Assembly (NCBI RefSeq): GCF_016125575.1
Contig: NZ_WGLM01000005.1
Coordinates: 620,001 to 684,000, forward strand
Length of the DNA: 64,000 nucleotides
Direction: 5' to 3'
Origin: Limimaricola sp.
GTDB taxonomy: Bacteria; Pseudomonadota; Alphaproteobacteria; Rhodobacterales; Rhodobacteraceae
A model generated the notes under the pieces. It was not told the origin of the DNA and searched no databases. It saw nothing but the letters and a program-made list of their open reading frames with translations. Shown here one piece after another: positions 27,513-35,929 of this stretch. How positions within the stretch are numbered: the first letter of the stretch is position 1; each line of letters opens with the position of its first letter. The position numbers and the translations under genes were made by a program.

Positions 27513-28738
27513 GGTGTGCGGTAGCTTTCTGGCTTGATGTTGTGGCGGGCAAGCTTGTCGTAGAAGGTCTTGCGCGGCAACTTCAGCGCCAGCGCCGTTT
27601 CTCCTGCGCGCCCACCGTGGCGCCTGAGTGCCCCGATCAGCAACGAGCGTTCGACCCGCGCCATCTGTTCGGCCAACCCCAGCCCCTCGGATTGGTCAGC
27701 CTCGCCCAGACCCAGAGCAAAGCGCATCGCGGCATTCATCAGCGCCCGGGCATTGCCGGGCCAGTCCTGCGCCATCAGCCGAGCGATAACCTCGGGGCCA
27801 ATCTCTGGCTCGGCGATGTTGGCCTGTTCGCAGGCCTGGGCAACGTAGTGGCGGAAGAGAACCGGAATATCCTCGGTCCGCTCGCGCAAAGACGGAATGC
27901 GCACCCGCATCAGGTCCAGCCGATAGAAGAGTTCGGCAGAGAACCTCCCGGCCGCGACCTCTGCGTCGATGTTCTGCGTGCTGCCGGCCAGAACCCGCAC
28001 GGCCATGCCGCTTTCCAGCCGGTCCAGCAGGGCGAACTGCACCGCTGCGGGCAGCGTGCCGACCTCGTCGATGTAAAGCGTGCCGTCCTTGACATCTGCA
28101 AGCGCGGCCTCCAGCGCCTCGGGGGTCAGGCCGGCAGCCGCACGTTTCACGAAGGGGCGGCGTGCTGCGGCCGACAGCAGGTGGATGACTTCGGCCACCT
28201 TGGGCGTGCCCGACCCCGCTTCGCCAAGGATCAGCACCTCGGCCCCTGCGCGGGCCACCGCACGAACCTGGTCGCGCAGGCTGGCCGCCAGCCGCGACTG
28301 GCCGAAAAGCATCCGCGCTGCCGCATCGCCGGTTTCCACCTCCTGCCGCAGGCGGCGGTTTTCCAGCACCAGCGCGCGGGCCTTGAGTGCCTTTTCTACC
28401 ACCGCAACCAGATCGGAGGGTGCGCAGGGCTTTTCGAGGAAACCATGCGCGCCCGCCCCCATCGCCCGCACGGCCATCGGGATGTCACCTTCGCCGGTCA
28501 GCAGAATGACGGGCAGATCGGGGTCGATCTCGCGGACATGGTCGAGCAGAAAGAAACCGTCGCGCCCGGGCATACGGATATCGCTCAGCACGACGCCATC
28601 GAAACGTGCATCGATCAGGTCCTTGGCCTCGATGAAGGACCCCGCCAGCACCGGGTCGAGATCGGCGAGTTCCAGCGTCTGGCCCAGCGCCTCGCGCACC
28701 TCGCGGTCATCATCGACAAGCAGCACACGCCGGGTCAT
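27509..28738 (-). CDS. dctD: DctD/NtrC-type response regulator with degenerate AAA+ domain
   Basis: 409 residues: receiver domain (phospho-acceptor D53, K103), a shortened central AAA+ domain (about 145-330) and a C-terminal Fis-type HTH (about 360-405, ending AGETALALKLPRKTFYDKLARHN). The Walker A position reads GEAGSGTPK (172-180) instead of GExGTGKE, and the GAFTGA loop that contacts sigma-54 is absent, with about 25 residues deleted. Walker B-like LYIDEVG and RIPSLRER remain. It therefore probably does not activate sigma-54 RNA polymerase; an activator or repressor working with sigma-70 is likelier. Partner kinase upstream. Confidence 0.88.
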   Translation of the reverse strand: MTRRVLLVDDDREVREALGQTLELADLDPVLAGSFIEAKDLIDARFDGVVLSDIRMPGRDGFFLLDHVREIDPDLPVILLTGEGDIPMAVRAMGAGAHGFLEKPCAPSDLVAVVEKALKARALVLENRRLRQEVETGDAAARMLFGQSRLAASLRDQVRAVARAGAEVLILGEAGSGTPKVAEVIHLLSAAARRPFVKRAAAGLTPEALEAALADVKDGTLYIDEVGTLPAAVQFALLDRLESGMAVRVLAGSTQNIDAEVAAGRFSAELFYRLDLMRVRIPSLRERTEDIPVLFRHYVAQACEQANIAEPEIGPEVIARLMAQDWPGNARALMNAAMRFALGLGEADQSEGLGLAEQMARVERSLLIGALRRHGGRAGETALALKLPRKTFYDKLARHNIKPESYRTP

Positions 28739-28823
28739 CGCGCGACCCGGACGCGGCGGGGGCGAGGGCGCGCGGACCTGAAGGCCCGCGCCGCGCAGCG
28801 GCGGACGCGCCGCAGGGCGGCGC

Positions 28824-28891
28824 GAGGGGGGCTGTCTGCCCCCCCGGCCCCGTGCCGGGGCCTCCCCCCCGAGGATACTTGCAAGGCAAAG
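28824..28891 (-). repeat. dispersed intergenic motif, copy d, with two GC hairpins
   Basis: On the minus strand: TTTGCCTTGCAAGTATCCTCGG, then GGCCCCG/CGGGGCC and a GGGGGGCAGACAGCCCCCC hairpin. That 19-base hairpin also occurs after the P450 gene. Lies between the kinase and regulator genes, where it may reduce read-through. Boundaries approximate. Confidence 0.6.
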
Positions 28892-28907
28892 GCGCGGGCG
28901 GTCGGGG

Positions 28908-30686
28908 TCATGCGGCTTTCCTCTCGGGGGCGGCGTCAAGCTCGACCGTGAAGATCGCCCCGCCGCCCGGCGCATTGCGACCGCGGATCGCACCGCCGAA
29001 GCTTTGCACAAGGCCATAGGAGATCGACAGGCCCAGCCCCATGCCCTCGGCGGCGCCGACCTCCTTGGTGGTATAGAACGGGTCAAAGATCTTCTCGGGT
29101 TCGGCGATACCCGGACCGGTATCGCGCACCGACAATTCAACGCGGGGGCCGGACTGGGCGATGGCGATGCTGACCTCACGCCGCGTGGCGCCTTCCATCG
29201 CGTCGATCGCGTTGGAAACGAGATTCAGCACGACCTGCCCCAGCCGCACCTCGCCACCACGTACCATCACTGGCGCGTCGGGCGGCGTCCAGTGGACGGT
29301 CACCTGCGACTGACGCGCCTTGGAGGCGGCCATCTCGACAGCGGCCTCCACCGCCGCGACAAGATCGACATCCGACAGCGGTTCGCTTTCCTGCCGGGCG
29401 AAGGCGCGCAGGTTGCGGATAATCCGCCCCATCCGCCGCGCCAGTTCTGAGATGCGGGCAAGGTTGCCCGCCGCCGCATCGGCCCGGCCACGGGCCAGAA
29501 ACGCCTCGGCATTTTCGGCAAAGGACCGGATCGCCATCAGCGGCTGGTTCAACTCGTGGCTGATGCCTGCCGACATCTGGCCCAGCGCCGAAAGCTTGCC
29601 CGCCTGCACCAGATCGGCCTGTGCCTTGGTCAGCGCCGCTTGCGCAGCGGTCCGTTCGGCAACCTCGCGGCGCAGATCGGCATTGGCGCGGCTGAGCGCG
29701 GCGGTGCGATCTGCGACGTGGCGTTCAAGTTGGGCATTGGCCTGCGCCAGCGTGCGCCGCCGTGCCAACGCAAGAAAGAGGGCGGCGCCGAAGACAAGAC
29801 AAAGCGCCGCCGTCAACGCGGCCTGAAGCTGCGCAAGGCGCTGCGCAGGCGCGACGTCAATCAGCGCCTCGGCCGTCATCCCGATGACCGGCAGATCGCG
29901 CGTCAGGTGCAGCGCACGGGTCGGCAGGTAGGGCCCACCCGCGACATCCCAGATTTCGTGCCCCGCCACCACCGCATCGCGATGGGCGACGAACGGGGTC
30001 AGCCGGTCGGGGGGCACTTCGCGCAGCGCCTCGGCCAGTGCGGGGCCCGCCGCACGGCTGCGGTAAAGCAGTTCCGACCGATTCGACAGGAACACCACCC
30101 CCGCGGCGTCGGTGAAGAAGATCGCCGGACGATCACCGCGCGACACTGCCTCGACCCCCTCGGCATCGACAGACACCACGACGGCACCCGAAACGGGCCC
30201 AGCCTCTGAAAAGACGGGCGCGGCAAAGCGGAAGGTCCGGCGACCATAGCCTGCATCAAAGCCGTGCCCCACCCCCAGCGCGCCGTCCATTGCCCGGCGA
30301 ACTTCGGGAGCGTCGGCAAGACTGCCGGCGACAGGGCCGCGCGCGGCGGCCAGCGGCGTGCCATCTGCTGCCACCAATACGATGTCGAGCGAGCCCGTCA
30401 TGTCCGCCACCCTGACCAGAAGGTCGCTTGCCGCGCCCCTGTCGGTCCCACCCTCGACCAGCGGGCGCAGCGCCGGGTGATCGGCCATCAGCACCGCCAG
30501 TTCGCGGTAGCGCTGCAATTCACTGGTCAACCGGTCCGAGGCCAGAGCAAGGTCGGAATCGCCCCGCCGTACCAATTGCTCCAACGCCGCGACATAGCCA
30601 AAGCGCCCCACGCCGCCGGCTAGCAGCGCCACGAAGGCGAGATAGCCGAAGATGGCCAGGGCCGGATGGGCAAGCACGCGTCTCAT
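28908..30686 (-). CDS. dctB: DctB-type sensor histidine kinase
   Basis: 592 residues. An N-terminal transmembrane helix (about 10-32), a large periplasmic sensor domain (about 35-270, dCACHE-like), a second helix (about 285-308), a coiled coil (LAQANAQLERHVADRTAAL...), then HisKA with the phospho-histidine in GQMSAGISHELNQPLMAIR and an ATPase domain (NLVSNAIDAME, DTGPGI, GLGLSIS). This is the DctB plan; DctB senses C4-dicarboxylates in the periplasm. It is 169 bp upstream of the response-regulator gene, which is a long gap for such a pair. Confidence 0.92.
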   Translation of the reverse strand: MRRVLAHPALAIFGYLAFVALLAGGVGRFGYVAALEQLVRRGDSDLALASDRLTSELQRYRELAVLMADHPALRPLVEGGTDRGAASDLLVRVADMTGSLDIVLVAADGTPLAAARGPVAGSLADAPEVRRAMDGALGVGHGFDAGYGRRTFRFAAPVFSEAGPVSGAVVVSVDAEGVEAVSRGDRPAIFFTDAAGVVFLSNRSELLYRSRAAGPALAEALREVPPDRLTPFVAHRDAVVAGHEIWDVAGGPYLPTRALHLTRDLPVIGMTAEALIDVAPAQRLAQLQAALTAALCLVFGAALFLALARRRTLAQANAQLERHVADRTAALSRANADLRREVAERTAAQAALTKAQADLVQAGKLSALGQMSAGISHELNQPLMAIRSFAENAEAFLARGRADAAAGNLARISELARRMGRIIRNLRAFARQESEPLSDVDLVAAVEAAVEMAASKARQSQVTVHWTPPDAPVMVRGGEVRLGQVVLNLVSNAIDAMEGATRREVSIAIAQSGPRVELSVRDTGPGIAEPEKIFDPFYTTKEVGAAEGMGLGLSISYGLVQSFGGAIRGRNAPGGGAIFTVELDAAPERKAA

Positions 30687-30747
30687 GGCGGCAATCTAGC
30701 AAGGCACGGCTTGCAAATACCAGCGCCCAGACGGCATGGTCGCGGCC

Positions 30748-31914
30748 ATGCTGACGCTCTCTCAATCACCGACCGATCCGGCCTTCGTGCAAGACCCCTA
30801 TCCGTTCTACGACCGGGCCCGTGCCGGCGGTGACCTGTTCTTCTGGGACGATTACGGCATGCCTTGCGCCACGTCGCACCGAGCCGTCAGCGCGCTCTTG
30901 CGGGACCGTCGGCTGGGGCGGGAGGCGCCGCCGGACATCGTGCCCGCGATCCCGCCGCACCTCGCCCCGTTTTATGCGGTCGAGGCGCATTCGATGCTGG
31001 AACTGGAACCGCCCCGCCATACCCGGCTGCGCGCGCTGGTGCTGCGCGCCTTCACCTCGCGCCGAATCGTGGCACTTGGCCCCGAGATTACCCGGCTAGC
31101 CCATGATCTGATTGACCGTTTCCCGCAAGGCGGCCCGTTCGACCTGCTCGATGCCTTCGCCCGGCCGCTGCCGGTCATCATCATCTGCCGCCTTCTGGGC
31201 GTGCCGGAGGACCGCGCTGACGACCTACTGGCATGGTCGAATGCGATGGTCGGGATGTATCAGGCCCGTCGCACCCGCGCCGAGGAAGAGGCCGCCGTCG
31301 CCGCGACGCAAGCCTTCACCGCCTTCATCACCGGCTACATCGCCGAGAAGCGTCGCGCGCCGGGCGACGACCTGATCACCCAGCTTATCGCCGCCGAAGA
31401 GGCCGGCGAAAAGCTGACCACCGACGAGTTGATCACCACCTGCATCCTGCTGTTGAACGCGGGCCACGAGGCCACAGTGCACACGCTGGGTAACGGGGTG
31501 GCGACCTTGCTGCGCGAGGGGTTCACCGCCATCGACGAGGCGGTCGTCGAAGAGGTGATCCGCCACGACCCGCCGCTGCACATGTTCACCCGCTGGGTCT
31601 ACGAGGATGTCACGCTCTTCGGCCATGACTTCAAGCGTGGCGACCAGGTTGCCTGCCTGCTCGCCGCCGCCAACCGCGACCCGGCCGCCTACCCCGATCC
31701 TGCTCGCTTCGACCCGGCGCGCAAGGGCCCGCAGAACACCAGCTTCGGTGGCGGTATCCATTTCTGCGTGGGCGCCCCGCTCGCCCGGCTGGAAATCACG
31801 CTGGCCCTGCAGGCGCTCTTCGCCCGCTGCCCCGACCTGCAACTGGCCGAGGCGCCACGCTATGCCAATGTCTACCATTTCCATGGCCTCGAGCGCCTGA
31901 TGGTCACGCGCTAA
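30748..31914 (+). CDS. cytochrome P450
   Basis: 388-residue soluble bacterial P450. Heme loop FGGGIHFCVGAPLAR with the ligand C340; ExxR-type helix EVIRHDPPLH; LEPPRHTRLRALV. In the I helix the usual AG(x)(E/D)T reads AGHEAT, so the alcohol that helps oxygen activation is displaced by one residue. No ferredoxin or reductase gene is beside it, and the substrate is unknown. Divergent from the sensor-kinase gene. The start at 30748 (MLTLSQSP) is preferred to 30736; neither has a good ribosome site. Confidence 0.92.
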   Translation: MLTLSQSPTDPAFVQDPYPFYDRARAGGDLFFWDDYGMPCATSHRAVSALLRDRRLGREAPPDIVPAIPPHLAPFYAVEAHSMLELEPPRHTRLRALVLRAFTSRRIVALGPEITRLAHDLIDRFPQGGPFDLLDAFARPLPVIIICRLLGVPEDRADDLLAWSNAMVGMYQARRTRAEEEAAVAATQAFTAFITGYIAEKRRAPGDDLITQLIAAEEAGEKLTTDELITTCILLLNAGHEATVHTLGNGVATLLREGFTAIDEAVVEEVIRHDPPLHMFTRWVYEDVTLFGHDFKRGDQVACLLAAANRDPAAYPDPARFDPARKGPQNTSFGGGIHFCVGAPLARLEITLALQALFARCPDLQLAEAPRYANVYHFHGLERLMVTR

Positions 31915-31916
31915 GC

Positions 31917-31948
31917 CCTTTCTTCTGGCCGGAAATACTCTCGGGGGG
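31917..31948 (+). repeat. dispersed intergenic motif, copy c
   Basis: CTTTTCTTCTGGCCGGAAATA followed by CTCTCGGGGGG, just after the P450 stop. Same family as copies a and b. Confidence 0.7.
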
Positions 31949-31950
31949 TC

Positions 31951-31973
31951 GCGGGGGGCAGACAGCCCCCCGC
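31951..31973. terminator. GC hairpin after the P450 gene
   Basis: 9-bp stem GCGGGGGGC/GCCCCCCGC, loop AGACA, between convergent genes and 3 bp before the Lrp-type gene stop. Confidence 0.55.
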
Positions 31974-31976
31974 GCG

Positions 31977-32438
31977 CTAAAGCGGCAGCGCCAGCGTCGA
32001 CTTGATTTCTTCCATCGACAAAAGCGCCGTGACGTTGTGCACCCGCACCTCCGAGATCAGCGCCTGATAGAAGGCATCATAGGCGCGGGCGTTCTTCACC
32101 CGCACCTTCAGGATGTAATCGATATCGCCCGCCAACCGGTGCGCCTCCTGCACCTCGGGGCGATCCTGCAGCGCCTGAAGGAAACGGCGCTGCCATTCCG
32201 GCTCGTGTTCGGAGGTGCGGATCAACACGAAAAAACAGGCCTCGAACCCCAGCGCCTCGGCGTCCAGCCGCACCACCTGCGGCCCGATCACCCCGGCCGT
32301 GCGCAACTTGCGAATCCGGTTCCAGACCGGCGTCTTGGACGAGCCCACGGCAGCCGCGATCTCGTCCAGAGAGCGGGCTGCATCCTGCTGAAGCTCGGAC
32401 AGGATTTTCCGATCCATCTCGTCGATACGGACAGCCAT
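31977..32438 (-). CDS. Lrp/AsnC family transcriptional regulator
   Basis: 153 residues: N-terminal winged HTH (MDRKILSELQQDAARSLDEI..., SSKTPVWNRIRKLRTAGVI) and C-terminal RAM/AsnC ligand domain (VQEAHRLAGDIDYILKVRV). AAAGGATC upstream supports the start. It is divergent from the cysG-cysI-cysH operon with two Lrp-like boxes in between, so local control of sulfate assimilation, perhaps by an amino acid such as cysteine or methionine, is a reasonable inference. The effector is not known from sequence. Confidence 0.93.
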   Translation of the reverse strand: MAVRIDEMDRKILSELQQDAARSLDEIAAAVGSSKTPVWNRIRKLRTAGVIGPQVVRLDAEALGFEACFFVLIRTSEHEPEWQRRFLQALQDRPEVQEAHRLAGDIDYILKVRVKNARAYDAFYQALISEVRVHNVTALLSMEEIKSTLALPL

Positions 32439-32487
32439 TCGTGGATCCTTTCAAAACCGGAATAGGCGTTCCGGCTTCGCGCCAAGC

Positions 32488-32502
32488 TAGAACATTTGTC
32501 CT
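32488..32502. promoter_or_regulatory. Lrp-like box 1, regulator-cysG intergenic region
   Basis: TAGAACATTTGTCCT fits the Lrp consensus YAGHAWATTWTDCTR at 11 of 15 positions. Its start is 42 bp (four helical turns) from box 2. Confidence 0.4.
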
Positions 32503-32529
32503 TTTCTGGCGCATGGAATGGCCAAATAC

Positions 32530-32544
32530 CAGAACAATATTCTA
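32530..32544. promoter_or_regulatory. Lrp-like box 2, regulator-cysG intergenic region
   Basis: CAGAACAATATTCTA fits the Lrp consensus at 13 of 15 positions and contains the dyad AGAA-N5-TTCT. It lies 30 bp before the chosen cysG start. Confidence 0.5.
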
Positions 32545-32573
32545 TCATGGGGCAGGTTTTCACGGGGATACCG

Positions 32574-33971
32574 ATGCGTCACTTTCCCATCTTCCTGGCC
32601 GTCGCGGGGCGGCGCGTCGTCGTGGCCGGCGGTGGCGAGACGGCACTGGCAAAGCTGCGCCTTCTGCTCAAGACCGAGGCGCAGCTGACGGTCTTTGCCC
32701 GCGATGCCAGCCCAGACATCCACCGTCTCGCGAAAGAGGGGCGGTTGCGGCTGGTGGCGCGGGCCTTTGGACCGGGTGATGCGCTTTGCGCCGTACTCGC
32801 CTATGCCGCCACTGAAGACCCGGCCGAGGACGCCCGCGTGGCCAGCCTTGCGCGCGTGGACGGCGCATTGGTCAACATCGTCGATAATCTTCAGGATAGC
32901 GCCTTCATCACCCCCGCCATCGTCGACCGCGACCCGGTTGTCGTGGCGATCGGGACCGAGGGCGCGGCCCCGGTGCTGGCCCGCCAGATCAAGGCTGATC
33001 TGGAAGAGCGGCTGCCGGCCAGCCTTGGGGCGCTGGCGCGGATCGGCCGGGGCCTGCGCGCGGCGGCCGCAACGCTGGCCCCCGGTGGGGCAAGGCGTGC
33101 CTTCTGGGCCGATTTCTACCTGCGGACCGGCCCCCGGACCATCGCCGAAAACGGGCTCGCGGCAGTGCCGCAGGCCGCCGCGGCGCTGCTGGAGGCCCAT
33201 CGCACGGCCACGCCCGCGCCGGCCAGCGTCACCTTCGTCGGTGCAGGGCCCGGCGATCCCGATCTGCTGACGCTCAAGGCGCGCAAGGCGCTCGATACCG
33301 CCGACGTGGTCCTGCACGATCGCCTCGTGCCGCCGGCGATCCTCGAGCTTGCCCGGCGCGAGGCCGTGCTGATCGACGTCGGCAAGCAGGGGTTTGGCAC
33401 CTCCACCGCGCAGGACGACATCAACGCGCTGCTGCTGGCCGAGGCGCGACCGGGCCGCGCGGTGGTGCGGCTGAAGGCCGGCGATCCGTCGGTTTTTGCC
33501 CGGCTCGACGAAGAAACCGAAGCACTGGCCGCCGCCGGCATCGCCTGGCAGGTCATGCCCGGCGTCACCGCCGCCTCCGCCGCCGCCGCGCAGATCGGCC
33601 AAAGCCTGACGCGCCGCGGGCGCAATTCCGGCCTGCGCCTGCTGACCGCGCATGATGCGGCGGGTTTTGCCGAGCAGGACTGGCGCGCGCTGGCCCGGCC
33701 CGGCGAGGTGGCGGGCATATACATGGGCAAGCGCGCCGCGCGTTTCCTGCAAGGCCGCCTGATGATGCACGGCGCCGATCCCGCCACGCCCGTCACCGTG
33801 GTCGAGAATGCCAGCCTGCCCGAGGCCCGCACCATCGCCACCACGCTGGGCGCGCTTGCCACGGCCCTGGCCGATGCCGCGCCAGCCGGCCCGGCCCTGA
33901 TCCTTTACGGGCTTGCGCCGCATGCCGCGCAGGCCGCCCTTTCGCCCCCGCTTCTGGAGACCATGCCATGA
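32574..33971 (+). CDS. cysG: siroheme synthase (uroporphyrinogen methyltransferase/precorrin-2 dehydrogenase/ferrochelatase)
   Basis: 465 residues, trifunctional. N-terminal precorrin-2 dehydrogenase/ferrochelatase part with NAD-binding VVVAGGGETALAK; C-terminal SUMT methylase with VGAGPGDPDLLTLKA, LKAGDPSVFA and VMPGVTAAS. It makes siroheme for the sulfite reductase encoded two genes down. Start chosen at ATG 32574 with GGGGAT upstream; 32547 is possible. First gene of the operon; overlaps DUF2849 by ATGA. Confidence 0.95.
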   Translation: MRHFPIFLAVAGRRVVVAGGGETALAKLRLLLKTEAQLTVFARDASPDIHRLAKEGRLRLVARAFGPGDALCAVLAYAATEDPAEDARVASLARVDGALVNIVDNLQDSAFITPAIVDRDPVVVAIGTEGAAPVLARQIKADLEERLPASLGALARIGRGLRAAAATLAPGGARRAFWADFYLRTGPRTIAENGLAAVPQAAAALLEAHRTATPAPASVTFVGAGPGDPDLLTLKARKALDTADVVLHDRLVPPAILELARREAVLIDVGKQGFGTSTAQDDINALLLAEARPGRAVVRLKAGDPSVFARLDEETEALAAAGIAWQVMPGVTAASAAAAQIGQSLTRRGRNSGLRLLTAHDAAGFAEQDWRALARPGEVAGIYMGKRAARFLQGRLMMHGADPATPVTVVENASLPEARTIATTLGALATALADAAPAGPALILYGLAPHAAQAALSPPLLETMP

Positions 33972-34267
33972 GCCGCCCCTTCACCCCCCGCGTCGTCACC
34001 GCCAACGCCCTGCTGGAGGGCGATACCGTCTGGCTGACACCTGACGACCGCTGGACCCGCGACATGCACGAGGCCGAACTGATCGAGGAGGAGGCCCATG
34101 CGCAGCTCCGCCTGCTCGAGGCCACGGCGCAGCGCGACCGCGTCGTCGGCGCCTACCTCGCCGAGGTGCGCCGGGGCCCGCACGGCCCCGAACCGTTGCA
34201 CCTGCGCGAGGCGTTGCGCCGCGACGGCCCCTCCATCACCGAAACCGGCAAATCCGCAGGGCTGTAA
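33968..34267 (+). CDS. DUF2849 domain protein
   Basis: 99 residues, acidic, no signal or membrane segment. Matches the DUF2849 pattern (TANALLEGDTVWLTPDDRWTRD, then EAHAQLRLLEATAQRDRVVGAYL). Found in alphaproteobacterial sulfate-assimilation operons between cysG and cysI as here, but the biochemical role is not established to my knowledge. ATGA overlap with cysG and 3 bp before the cysI start, so its expression is coupled to both. Confidence 0.88.
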   Translation: MSRPFTPRVVTANALLEGDTVWLTPDDRWTRDMHEAELIEEEAHAQLRLLEATAQRDRVVGAYLAEVRRGPHGPEPLHLREALRRDGPSITETGKSAGL

Positions 34268-34270
34268 GAC

Positions 34271-35929
34271 ATGTATTCCTACAACGACTTCGACACCGCC
34301 TTCGTGGCCGATCGCGTGGCCCGCTTCCGCGACCAGGTCGCCCGCCGGATCGACGGCAGCCTGACCGAGGACGAGTTCCGGCCGCTGCGGCTGATGAACG
34401 GGCTTTACCTGCAGCTTCACGCCTACATGCTGCGCGTGGCCATTCCCTATGGCACGCTGAACCCCGCGCAGATGCGCCGGCTGGCCGACGTGGCCGAGCG
34501 GTGGGACCGTGGCTATGGCCATTTCACCACGCGCCAGAACATCCAGTTCAACTGGCCGCGCCTTGTCGATGTGCCCGACATGCTCGAGGCGCTGGCCGAG
34601 GTCGGGCTGCACGCGATCCAGACCTCGGGCAACACCATCCGCAACGTCACCGCCGATCATTTCGCGGGTGCCGCCGCCGACGAGATCGCCGATCCGCGCC
34701 CGGTGGCCGAGCTGATCCGGCAATGGTCGACCGACCACCCCGAGTTCCAGTTCTTGCCGCGCAAATTCAAGATCGCCGTGACCGGCAGCCCGCATGACCG
34801 CGCCGTGACCCGCGCCCATGACATCGGCCTGCGCATGGTGCGCGACGCCGACGGCGCGCCGGGGTTCGAGGTGGTGGTCGGCGGCGGCCTTGGCCGGACG
34901 CCGATGATCGGGCAGGTCCTGCGCGCCTTCCTGCCGCAGGCGCAGCTTCTCCCCTATCTCGAGGCCGTGGTGGGCACGTGGAACCTGCTGGGCCGGCGCG
35001 ACAACAAGTACAAGGCGCGCATCAAGATCACCGTGCACGAGCTGGGGATCGACACGATCCGCGAGATGGTAGAAGCAGAATTTCTGGATATTCTGCCGCA
35101 CTTTTCTGGTCCTGAGCCGCAAATTCTTGCACAAATCGAACATTCTTTCCGTGGGCCCATACTCTGCGATCGGCCCGTGCCGCCGCTGGAGGGCAGCCCT
35201 GCCTTCCGCGCCTGGGTCGAAACCAACCTCACTGCCCACCGCGACCCGGCGCATGCCATCGTCACCGTCTCGCTGAAGAAACCCGGCGCGGTGCCGGGCG
35301 ATGCGACGGCGGCGCAGATGCGCGCGCTGGCCGACATCGCCGAACGCTGGGGCCATGGCGAGTTACGCGTCAGCCACGAGCAGAACATCATCCTGCCGCA
35401 TGTCCACCGTGCCGACCTGCCCGCGCTGTGGCAGGCGCTGCGCACGGCGGATCTGGCCAGTGCCAACGTGGGCCTTGTGTCCGATATCATCGCCTGCCCC
35501 GGCATGGATTTCTGCGGGCTGGCGACCGCGCGAAGCATTCCAATAGCGCAGGAAATCGCCAGCCACTTCGAGGAGTTGAAGCTGGAGCACGAGATCGGGC
35601 CGCTCAAGATCAAGATCTCGGGCTGCATCAATGCCTGCGGGCATCATCACGTGGGCCATATCGGCATCCTCGGCCTCGACCGGGCTGGCGTCGAGAATTA
35701 CCAGATCACGCTGGGCGGCGATCATACAGAGGATGCCACGCTGGGCGACAAGACCGGGCCGGGCTTCGGCGCCGACCAGATCGTGCCGGCCATCGAACGG
35801 ATCGTGCTTGCCTATCTCGACCTGCGGCACGACGCCTCCGAAACCTTCCTGCAAACCTATCGCCGGCTGGGCCTTGCGCCCTTCAAGGCCGCGCTTTACC
35901 CCGATCAGGAGCAGGCCGATGCCGCTTGA
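34271..35929 (+). CDS. cysI: nitrite/sulfite reductase hemoprotein (assimilatory sulfite reductase)
   Basis: 552 residues. Siroheme and [4Fe-4S] enzyme reducing sulfite to sulfide. Two ferredoxin-like halves, each with the reductase fold (GHFTTRQNIQFNWPRL; ELRVSHEQNIILPHV). Cluster cysteines are in CPGMDFC and CINAC (in GCINACGHHH). Position between siroheme synthase and CysH favours sulfite over nitrite. No flavoprotein CysJ is adjacent, so electrons probably come from ferredoxin; a ferredoxin-NADP reductase follows at 37133. Overlaps cysH by 11 bp. Confidence 0.92.
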   Translation: MYSYNDFDTAFVADRVARFRDQVARRIDGSLTEDEFRPLRLMNGLYLQLHAYMLRVAIPYGTLNPAQMRRLADVAERWDRGYGHFTTRQNIQFNWPRLVDVPDMLEALAEVGLHAIQTSGNTIRNVTADHFAGAAADEIADPRPVAELIRQWSTDHPEFQFLPRKFKIAVTGSPHDRAVTRAHDIGLRMVRDADGAPGFEVVVGGGLGRTPMIGQVLRAFLPQAQLLPYLEAVVGTWNLLGRRDNKYKARIKITVHELGIDTIREMVEAEFLDILPHFSGPEPQILAQIEHSFRGPILCDRPVPPLEGSPAFRAWVETNLTAHRDPAHAIVTVSLKKPGAVPGDATAAQMRALADIAERWGHGELRVSHEQNIILPHVHRADLPALWQALRTADLASANVGLVSDIIACPGMDFCGLATARSIPIAQEIASHFEELKLEHEIGPLKIKISGCINACGHHHVGHIGILGLDRAGVENYQITLGGDHTEDATLGDKTGPGFGADQIVPAIERIVLAYLDLRHDASETFLQTYRRLGLAPFKAALYPDQEQADAA

